Source: an uncultured Lachnospiraceae bacterium
Lineage (GTDB): Bacteria > Bacillota > Clostridia > Lachnospirales > Lachnospiraceae
DNA length: 7,632 bases
Direction of reading: 5' to 3'
NCBI GenBank assembly: GCA_910584585.1
Contig: CAJUBP010000045.1
Coordinates: forward strand, 26,707 to 34,338
The position numbers and the translations under genes were made by a program. Every line of letters begins with the position of its first letter. The stretch's first letter is position 1. Under the pieces are notes generated by a model, which was given only the letters and a program-made list of their open reading frames with translations, ran no database searches and was not told the origin of the DNA. Positions 1 to 4,946 of the stretch are shown one piece after another.

Positions 1-1409
1 TATTTTCTTGCAGAATTCTGCCAGGAATTGTCCATCTCCATACAGCGTTTCACCATCCCGCGCCAGTCCTTAGGATGATTGCGGAATACATCATAGGCGT
101 ACCGGACAATCATCAGCATCTCACCTGCATGATAATTCGCGAAGCTAAATCCGTTTCCGGTATGCCAGATTTCATTGTAAGGTTCTACCGTATCCTTCAA
201 TCCCCCTGTCTCCCGCACAATGGGAATTGTGCCGTAACGCATGCTGATCAGCTGACTCAGCCCGCAGGGCTCAAACTGGGAGGGCATTAAGAAAGCATCC
301 GCGCCTGCGTAAATCATATGGGCAATATCTTCACTGTAGCCTATCGTGGCTGAGACGCGATCCGGATACTTCCAGTCATAATGCCGGAAAAAATCCTGAA
401 ACTGCTCCTCTCCAGTTCCCAGCACCGCCACCTGAATATTCAGGGTATTTAACATTTCCTCCATAACAGCCCTTACCAGATCAAAGCCTTTCTGCTGAGT
501 CAATCTGGAAACCATGCCCAGTACCAGGGCCGACGGATCCTTCCGAAGCCCCAGAGCTGCCTGCAGCGCTTCTTTATTTTTCTTTTTCTTTGTAATGGTT
601 TTTTCGTTAAAGTGTGCAAAAATCAGGGGATCTGTCATCGGATTGTATTCCTGCTCATCAATCCCATTGACAATACCGGAAAGTTTCCCGGATATTTCCC
701 GCATCACTCCATCCAGGCCTTCTCCGCCTGCCTGGCCCTGAATTTCCTTTGCGTAAGTTTCACTGACTGTATTGATCCGGTCCGCATGGAGAATTCCCGC
801 TTTTAAGAAATTTGTCTCTCCATAGGCTTCCATTGCCCCATATCGGTAGCTTGCCGGCAGATCTCGGCAGTTTTCAATATCGTCAATCCGCCACCTGCCC
901 TGGAATTTCTGATTGTGGATGGTCATGACCGTCCGGATATTCCGGTAAAAAGGATTTTCCCGATAAAAAGCGTCCAAAAACACCGGAATCAGGGCCGCTT
1001 GCCAGTCATGGCAGTGTATGATGTCCGGGCAAAATCCCAGTTCAGGCAGACAGGCAAGCACTGCCCTGCAATAAAAGGCAAACTTGTTTACATCCTCAAA
1101 GATCTGATTATAGGGGCTGTTTCCGGCAAAATAATGTTCATTGTCGATGAAATAATACGAAATCCCCTCTACGTTTGCCTCATAAATTCCTATGTACTCT
1201 TTCTCTCTTGGCATATCTGCGTAGATTTCTGTTACGTAATTCATTTTTTGTCTGCAGTCTTCCGAAATGCACAGGTATTTCGGCAGAAAAACTCTCACGT
1301 CGAATTTCTCTTTATCCAGATATTTTGGCAGCGCACCGACAACATCTGCCAATCCTCCTGTTTTAATAAAGGGATTTCCCTCGGATGCTGCAAAGAGTAT
1401 TCTCTTCAT
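1..1409 (-). CDS. glgA: Glycogen (starch) synthase, ADP-glucose type, 3'-truncated by window edge
   Basis: Transfers glucose from ADP-glucose (or a related nucleotide sugar) to the non-reducing end of an alpha-1,4-glucan in the cytoplasm, the chain-elongation step of glycogen or granulose synthesis. The reading frame is open from the ATG at 1409 to the window edge, about 469 codons. GT5 glycogen synthases are usually about 475-480 residues, so only the last few are missing. The N-terminus MKRILFAASEGNPFIKTGGL carries the nucleotide-sugar-binding KTGGL motif (K16). Further along are IIHCHDWQAALIP, VMTIHNQKFQG, SGIVNGID, MVSRLTQQKG and, near the C-terminus, SQFEPCGLSQL (E380) followed by ETGGLKDTV, all in family order. 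AGGAGG at 1418-1423 lies 8 bases before the ATG. The gap from the spo0A stop is 16 bases with no terminator, so co-transcription with spo0A is likely. No frameshift is seen. Confidence 0.96.
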   Translation of the reverse strand, partial: MKRILFAASEGNPFIKTGGLADVVGALPKYLDKEKFDVRVFLPKYLCISEDCRQKMNYVTEIYADMPREKEYIGIYEANVEGISYYFIDNEHYFAGNSPYNQIFEDVNKFAFYCRAVLACLPELGFCPDIIHCHDWQAALIPVFLDAFYRENPFYRNIRTVMTIHNQKFQGRWRIDDIENCRDLPASYRYGAMEAYGETNFLKAGILHADRINTVSETYAKEIQGQAGGEGLDGVMREISGKLSGIVNGIDEQEYNPMTDPLIFAHFNEKTITKKKKNKEALQAALGLRKDPSALVLGMVSRLTQQKGFDLVRAVMEEMLNTLNIQVAVLGTGEEQFQDFFRHYDWKYPDRVSATIGYSEDIAHMIYAGADAFLMPSQFEPCGLSQLISMRYGTIPIVRETGGLKDTVEPYNEIWHTGNGFSFANYHAGEMLMIVRYAYDVFRNHPKDWRGMVKRCMEMDNSWQNSARK

Positions 1410-1425
1410 GTAAAAAACCTCCTAC

Positions 1426-2226
1426 TTATTCTCTCAGCTTATATTCTAACCGAATTTTGTCCGCAATTAAAGCTATAAATTCAGAATTTGTAGGTTTTCC
1501 TTTTCCATTATGGATTGTATAGCCGAATAATTCATCGATGGTATCCATTTTTCCTCTGCTCCAGGCCACTTCGATGGCATGTCGGATGGCTCGTTCTACC
1601 CGGCTGGGGGTAGTTTGATATTTCTTTGCTATCCCGGGATAGAGTATTTTAGTAATGGAATTGAGCATTTCCATATCCCGCACAGACATGATAATGGCTT
1701 CCCGCAGATACTGATAGCCTTTAATATGGGCAGGAACCCCGATTTCATGAATAATATCTGTCACATCGCTTTCTAAATTCCGTTCCTCTAACTCCTGCTT
1801 CCGCTCATATGCATTGACTTTGCGCACCTCGCTGCCTTTATGCGCCTCGGCGTTCCTAACGTGCTTAATCCGATTCAACACCACATCGTTGTCAAACGGT
1901 TTCATAATGTAGTAATCTGCTCCCAATGAAAATGCGTCTTCTGTGATTTTTTCCTGCCCGATTGCGGATATCATGATAAAAGCCGGGCGTTTCTTCATAT
2001 TTTTATCATTTCTGATTTTATCCATCACTGTCAAACCGTCCAGTTTCGGCATTACGATATCCAAAAGCACCACGTCCGGCTCCTTCTTTTTTATCATTTC
2101 GTATGCTTCTTCTCCATCTTTCGCCGTTCCCACTACCTGGAGTTCTTCATCACTTCTTACGATATCCCCCAATTCTCTTAACATTCTCTCATTGTCATCC
2201 GCAATTGCCACATTCAATTTTTCCAC
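1426..2226 (-). CDS. spo0A: Sporulation master response regulator Spo0A
   Basis: Phosphorylation-activated DNA-binding regulator that starts sporulation and controls many stationary-phase genes. The 266 residues match usual Spo0A length. Residues 1-125 form the receiver domain: acidic pocket D10-D11, phospho-acceptor D56 in DVVLLDIVMPKLDG, switch residue S87 and K109 in the MKPFD loop. A variable linker covers about 126-150. Residues 151-266 form the Spo0A effector domain, with helix-turn-helix TTPSRVERAIRHAIEVAWSR (205-224) and the tail GKPTNSEFIALIADKIRLEY, both hallmarks of this protein and not of other regulators. The start is GTG at 2226, fixed by AGGAGG at 2234-2239 with 7-base spacing and by the family N-terminus MEKLNVAIADDN. 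The region upstream has several 0A boxes, implying autoregulation. The gene before it is a LysR regulator rather than the spoIVB often found beside spo0A. glgA follows after 16 bases. Confidence 0.98.
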   Translation of the reverse strand: MEKLNVAIADDNERMLRELGDIVRSDEELQVVGTAKDGEEAYEMIKKKEPDVVLLDIVMPKLDGLTVMDKIRNDKNMKKRPAFIMISAIGQEKITEDAFSLGADYYIMKPFDNDVVLNRIKHVRNAEAHKGSEVRKVNAYERKQELEERNLESDVTDIIHEIGVPAHIKGYQYLREAIIMSVRDMEMLNSITKILYPGIAKKYQTTPSRVERAIRHAIEVAWSRGKMDTIDELFGYTIHNGKGKPTNSEFIALIADKIRLEYKLRE

Positions 2227-2281
2227 GTTACATCCTCCTGTTGATTTTCCTAATAAACCCTCATAAAAGGCAACTATTTGT

Positions 2282-2310
2282 ATTATATCCTCAATTAATT
2301 ATTCCTTCAA
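2282..2310 (-). promoter_or_regulatory. Candidate sigma-A promoter for spo0A
   Basis: On the minus strand, TTGAAG (2305-2310; 4 of 6 matches to TTGACA) is followed by a 17-base spacer and a perfect TATAAT (2282-2287). Transcription would start near 2275, about 50 bases before the GTG start. This is the best-spaced housekeeping promoter in the region. The 0A box at 2330-2336 lies about 20 bases upstream of its -35, so bound Spo0A could affect it. No expression evidence is available from sequence. Confidence 0.55.
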
Positions 2311-2328
2311 TGAAAAGATTTCTCCCTG
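2299..2328 (-). promoter_or_regulatory. Candidate sigma-H promoter for spo0A
   Basis: The minus strand reads AAGGAATAA (2299-2307), which fits the sigma-H -10 pattern RnnGAATww completely. Twelve bases upstream is CAGGGAGAA (2320-2328), a partial match to the -35 pattern RnAGGAwWW. It overlaps the -35 of the sigma-A candidate and sits just downstream of a 0A box, as expected for a Spo0A-stimulated sporulation promoter. The -35 is imperfect, so the call is tentative. Confidence 0.35.
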
Positions 2329-2329
2329 A

Positions 2330-2336
2330 TTCGACA
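2330..2336 (-). promoter_or_regulatory. 0A box (Spo0A binding site), exact
   Basis: TTCGACA on the plus strand gives the exact consensus TGTCGAA on the minus strand, extended to TTTGTCGAA. It lies directly upstream of the candidate sigma-H and sigma-A promoters of spo0A, a position suited to activation of its own gene. Confidence 0.7.
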
Positions 2337-2371
2337 AAGAATCATAAGTACTATCGTACCAGCGCAATCCT

Positions 2372-2378
2372 TGTCGAA
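2372..2378 (+). promoter_or_regulatory. 0A box, exact, touching a TATAAT
   Basis: An exact TGTCGAA on the plus strand. On the minus strand it abuts and shares one base with a perfect TATAAT at 2378-2383. That -10 has only a weak -35 at normal spacing (TAGAAT). If the promoter is used, bound Spo0A would cover its -10 and start region, which suggests repression of a vegetative promoter. Confidence 0.65.
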
Positions 2379-2433
2379 TTATAGTCCTTTGGTCATATTT
2401 ATTCTATCATAACCATTGTATAATTGTATATTA

Positions 2434-2450
2434 TGTCGAATCTTGTCGTA
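2434..2450 (+). promoter_or_regulatory. Tandem pair of 0A boxes 10 bp apart
   Basis: An exact TGTCGAA at 2434-2440 is followed in the same orientation by TGTCGTA at 2444-2450, one mismatch from consensus. The start-to-start distance is 10 bp, about one helical turn, which is the geometry described for a Spo0A dimer on tandem boxes. It is the most upstream operator in the spo0A control region. Confidence 0.7.
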
Positions 2451-2501
2451 TGATTCCAAATATTTAACGGCATGGACATTTTTCAGCGGAACTTTTGAAA
2501 T

Positions 2502-2542
2502 AAAAAATCCTGCCAGGCAGCGCAAAAAAGCGCGCCCCCGGC
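2502..2542 (-). terminator. Probable intrinsic terminator of the LysR gene
   Basis: Downstream of the LysR stop the minus strand forms a GC-rich hairpin. GGC-GCGC pairs with GCGC-GCC across a TTTTTT loop with one bulged T, extended by an outer GCC/GGC after a small internal loop. AGGA and a run of six T (2502-2507) follow. This would separate lysR transcription from spo0A. The bulge and internal loop make the fold less than ideal. Confidence 0.5.
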
Positions 2543-2560
2543 CAAGCATTTTATTGATGC

Positions 2561-3463
2561 CTATACGCTCTTCCTTGCAATTTCTATAAAATCTTTTGCG
2601 TATGCCGGAAGATATGCTCCTTTGCGGTACGCGATAGTAAGTGTACTGAATATCCCTTTTTCTCCAATAGAAAAGCAGGCCGGCTTCTTAAAAAGTTCCA
2701 GATTCTTTATATAATTTTCCGGCACAAAGCACATCCCAAAGCCCCGCTGACACAATTTTACACAGGTTACGGTATTCCTGCTTCTTATGGAAACAGGAGG
2801 CTGTATCTTATATCGTTCAAACACTTCCAAGGCAATCTGCCCTGTCGTCTGTTCCGGAAAATGAAGCACAAATGGCTCTTCTTCCAATAACTTTAAATCT
2901 ATCCACGGATAGCCCTCTTTCTCCCTTCCCTTTGAAGCCATTGGATGATCCGCAGGCATAACAAGAAGCACTTCTTCCTCTAATAAGGTTTCATATTCCA
3001 GCTTCGGATGGGGTTTCGCCTCATTAAAAATTGCGAAATCCAGCTGATCATCCAAAAGAAGCCTTTCCTGTATCGCATAGGCTTCTTCCAGCAGATTGAC
3101 TTTTATGCCGGGATATTTTTCATGAAAGGCCTGCATGATCTGGGGCACCATACTGGAACTGCGCATAAGCGGAAACGCAATATTCAATTCCCCTTCCTTA
3201 TTCAAAGTCAAATCCTGTAATTCTTTCTCCCAGTCCTGATTGACCTCCAATATCTTTTTCGCGTACTCCATATACCTTCTTCCAAGATAGGTGGGAGTGT
3301 AACTGTTGCCGCTCCGGCTAAAGAGCTTTCCGTTCATTTCCCGTTCTAATTTCTGCAAATGTTTCGTAAGCGTGGGCTGAGAAATATAAAGCTCCTGAGC
3401 TGCTTTCGTTAAATTTTGATGTTTGGCAATGCACAAAACATAATTCAATTCCGTAACGTTCAT
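2561..3463 (-). CDS. LysR-type transcriptional regulator, probable regulator of the divergent purine operon
   Basis: A 300-residue protein of normal LysR-family length. Residues 1-60 hold the winged helix-turn-helix, with LTKAAQELYISQPTLTKHLQ at 18-37 followed by KLEREMNGKLFSR and the T-x-x-G wing (TYLGRRY), the standard LysR N-terminus. A linker helix covers about 62-85. Residues from about 90 to the end form the periplasmic-binding-protein-like effector domain, with late CQRGFGMCFVPE matching the usual GxGxxxxP element. ATG 3463 is preferred over the in-frame ATG at 3469, because AGGAG (3470-3474) abuts the latter but is 6 bases from the former. The gene diverges from a purine permease-deaminase operon, the classical LysR layout, so it probably controls those genes in response to a purine or related ligand. 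The ligand is not evident from sequence. Confidence 0.93.
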   Translation of the reverse strand: MNVTELNYVLCIAKHQNLTKAAQELYISQPTLTKHLQKLEREMNGKLFSRSGNSYTPTYLGRRYMEYAKKILEVNQDWEKELQDLTLNKEGELNIAFPLMRSSSMVPQIMQAFHEKYPGIKVNLLEEAYAIQERLLLDDQLDFAIFNEAKPHPKLEYETLLEEEVLLVMPADHPMASKGREKEGYPWIDLKLLEEEPFVLHFPEQTTGQIALEVFERYKIQPPVSIRSRNTVTCVKLCQRGFGMCFVPENYIKNLELFKKPACFSIGEKGIFSTLTIAYRKGAYLPAYAKDFIEIARKSV

Positions 3464-3539
3464 AATCATCTCCTATTTCATTTCGGCATAGTTTTTATGG
3501 AAATCATCTCCTATTCCATTTCGGCATAGTTTTTATGGA
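3464..3539. repeat. Tandem direct duplication, two 38-bp units, one mismatch
   Basis: Unit 1 (3464-3501) and unit 2 (3502-3539) are adjacent head to tail and differ at one base only (T at 3478, C at 3516). Each contains the minus-strand Shine-Dalgarno AGGAG, the sequence TTCGGCATAG, and a dyad CATA-N5-TATG (3487-3499 and 3525-3537). Unit 2 also completes a 6-bp inverted repeat, TTCCAT-N15-ATGGAA (3514-3540). In unit 1 the left arm reads TTTCAT, so the base difference breaks that symmetry. The array lies between lysR and the permease promoter, where the regulator would be expected to bind. It does not match the strict LysR T-N11-A pattern well. Confidence 0.9.
3470..3474 (-). promoter_or_regulatory. 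Ribosome binding site of the LysR gene (decides start)
   Basis: AGGAG on the minus strand is followed by ATGATTATG. The first ATG has no spacing at all and the second, at 3463, has 6 bases, so translation most likely begins at the second. The same Shine-Dalgarno is repeated 38 bases upstream (3508-3512) inside the duplicated unit. Confidence 0.7.
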
Positions 3540-3549
3540 AAATATGAAT

Positions 3550-3578
3550 TGGACATCCTATTTCTTCTATCATACAAT
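3550..3578 (+). promoter_or_regulatory. Sigma-A promoter of the permease-deaminase operon
   Basis: TGGACA (3550-3555, 5 of 6 to TTGACA), a 17-base spacer, then TACAAT (3573-3578, 5 of 6 to TATAAT). Transcription would start near 3585, giving a leader of about 45 bases. The 38-bp repeats end 10 bases upstream of the -35. The intact dyad of unit 2 centres near -58, a position from which LysR regulators often activate. Confidence 0.65.
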
Positions 3579-3598
3579 GGTTTTATAAAAAATATCAA
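3569..3598 (-). promoter_or_regulatory. Candidate sigma-A promoter of the LysR gene
   Basis: On the minus strand TTGATA (3593-3598, 5 of 6) is followed by 18 bases and TATGAT (3569-3574, 5 of 6). The start would be near 3562, leaving a leader of about 100 bases that includes both 38-bp units. Its -10 overlaps the -10 of the opposing permease promoter. Confidence 0.55.
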
Positions 3599-3614
3599 GA
3601 TATCATCGAAAGAA

Positions 3615-3620
3615 AAGGAG
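3615..3620 (+). promoter_or_regulatory. Ribosome binding site of the permease gene (decides start)
   Basis: AAGGAG lies 9 bases before the ATG at 3630. A longer in-frame start at 3549 has no such site, falls inside the promoter, and adds 27 residues unlike the family N-terminus. The 3630 start is therefore used. Confidence 0.8.
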
Positions 3621-3629
3621 AGTTTCCAA

Positions 3630-4934
3630 ATGAAAAACTGGCTCGAAAAACAATTCAAACTGTCAGAGTTTGGCACAAATGTGAAAACAGAGTTTCTGGC
3701 AGGCGTCACCACCTTTGTCACAATGGCATATGTCCTTGCAACCGTTCCAAACATCTTAGGCGGCGCAGGCCTCGACAAACACGTAATGCTCACAGCAATG
3801 GTGCTTCTTATCATCCTTACAAGCTGCGCTATGGCCCTCTACACAAACCGCCCATTCGCGCTTGCGCCGGGACTTGGAAGCGTGGGCATCGTAGCTTCTA
3901 TGATTTCCAATGAAGGAATCCCTTCCCCGATTGCGGCAGGCGTGATCTTTTGGAGCGGCGTATTATTTATTCTGATTTCCTTTTTAGGACTGAGAGAAGC
4001 GGTTGTCCGCGTAATCCCGGTCAGCTTAAAACAGGCTGTCAGCGCCGGAATCGGCCTTTTTATCGCGCTTTTAGGAGCCAAAAACTGCGGTATCATCATC
4101 GCAAACGCAGATAAAAACAATCTCGCCTTCGGAGATCTGACTGCTCCTTCCGTAATTGTTGCTGTCATAGGCTTTATAATACTTCTCGTCATTAAGGTCA
4201 GAAATATACCAGGCGGTATGATTTTAACCATTCTCCTTACAACCGTAATCGGAATTCCCTTTGGGGTAACGAAATTACCGGAAAATTTCTTTTCATTTCC
4301 GGCAAACATCAGCGAACAGTTCTTAAACATTGACTTTATAGGCGCCTTAAACTTTGCGTATATTCCATTTTTAATCGCCTTATTCGTCCCTGACTTCTTC
4401 TCCACTTTTGGAACCGTATTAGGCGTCGGCGCGAAAGCCGGCTACCTGGATGAAAACGGCAATCTTCCGGGTATTGACAAATGTTTTAAAGTGGACGCTG
4501 TGGCAACAAGCTTCGGCGCGCTATTCTGTATGCCAAGCATGACTACATACCTGGAATCCTCCGCAGGGGTAGAGGCTGGCGGAAAAACCGGACTTACCAC
4601 CATCTTTACCAGCCTTTGCTTCGGACTTGCTCTGTTCCTTGCGCCCCTTGCGCTGATCATTCCTTCTGCCGCAACCGGCCCGGTTCTTATTTTTATCGGC
4701 ATCAACATGTTAAGCGGCATGAAAAATATTAATTATACGGATATTACAGAATATTTTCCGGCATTTATCTGTGTTACCTTTACTATTTTTGCCAATAACA
4801 TTGCAAACGGAATTTGTGTAGCCCTGCCTGCTTATGTCATTATGAAAATCGCAGCCGGAAAAATCAAAACAATCCAACCCGTCATGTATGTACTGGTAGC
4901 AGTATGCCTGCTCTATTTCTATACCATTGTTTAG
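3630..4934 (+). CDS. Purine permease, AzgA/PbuG-like NCS2-type transporter
   Basis: An inner-membrane transporter of 434 residues, the normal length for the adenine/guanine/hypoxanthine permease family, which is expected to import purine bases with protons. The N-terminus FKLSEFGTNVKTEFLAGVTT with TMAYVLATVPNIL is typical. It is followed by ALAPGLG (TM3 region, 77-83), VLGVGAKAGYLDENGNLPG (TM8 and following loop) and TTYLESSAGVEAGGKTGLT (TM10 region, 305-323) with the conserved E309. Long hydrophobic stretches fit a polytopic membrane protein. Two positions look unusual: FFST (256-259), where relatives as I recall them have an acidic FDT, and APGLGSVGIV where they have APGMGLNA. Exact substrate is therefore uncertain. 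It is the first gene of an operon with an adenine-deaminase-type enzyme 12 bases downstream, which favours adenine or a related aminopurine. Confidence 0.9.
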   Translation: MKNWLEKQFKLSEFGTNVKTEFLAGVTTFVTMAYVLATVPNILGGAGLDKHVMLTAMVLLIILTSCAMALYTNRPFALAPGLGSVGIVASMISNEGIPSPIAAGVIFWSGVLFILISFLGLREAVVRVIPVSLKQAVSAGIGLFIALLGAKNCGIIIANADKNNLAFGDLTAPSVIVAVIGFIILLVIKVRNIPGGMILTILLTTVIGIPFGVTKLPENFFSFPANISEQFLNIDFIGALNFAYIPFLIALFVPDFFSTFGTVLGVGAKAGYLDENGNLPGIDKCFKVDAVATSFGALFCMPSMTTYLESSAGVEAGGKTGLTTIFTSLCFGLALFLAPLALIIPSAATGPVLIFIGINMLSGMKNINYTDITEYFPAFICVTFTIFANNIANGICVALPAYVIMKIAAGKIKTIQPVMYVLVAVCLLYFYTIV

Positions 4935-4946
4935 AGGGAACTATTT

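Larger units (their letters stand above)
2227..2560 (-). promoter_or_regulatory. spo0A upstream control region
   Basis: This 334-bp stretch has no credible gene and is AT-rich in its spo0A-proximal two thirds. It holds, from the lysR end toward spo0A, a terminator-like hairpin, a tandem pair of 0A boxes, a tandem ATTGTATA octamer (2415-2430), a TATAAT touching a third 0A box, a fourth box, and candidate sigma-H and sigma-A promoters, then the ribosome binding site. The arrangement resembles the dual vegetative and sporulation promoters known for Bacillus spo0A. The individual promoter calls are inference. Confidence 0.75.

Noticed and set aside
1293..1299. CGTCGAA resembling a 0A box inside glgA
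   Set aside because: It is a one-mismatch 7-mer within coding sequence with no promoter nearby, as expected by chance.
915..1478. Plus-strand open frame of 187 codons
   Set aside because: It lies antisense to glgA and the end of spo0A, has no family motifs, and the minus-strand frames are unmistakable conserved proteins.
3464..3539. CRISPR-like repeat
   Set aside because: There are only two units, directly adjacent with no spacer, overlapping the regulator's ribosome binding site.
3549..3629. Longer permease start at 3549
   Set aside because: It would begin inside the promoter, lacks a Shine-Dalgarno, and adds residues foreign to the family; ATG 3630 has a good AAGGAG.
3540..3629. Purine riboswitch in the permease leader
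   Set aside because: The leader after the predicted start is about 45 bases and I saw no three-way-junction pattern or terminator; a covariance-model search would settle it.
3839..4405. Minus-strand open frame of 188 codons
   Set aside because: It is antisense to the permease, low in conserved features, and its existence follows from the codon use of the real gene.
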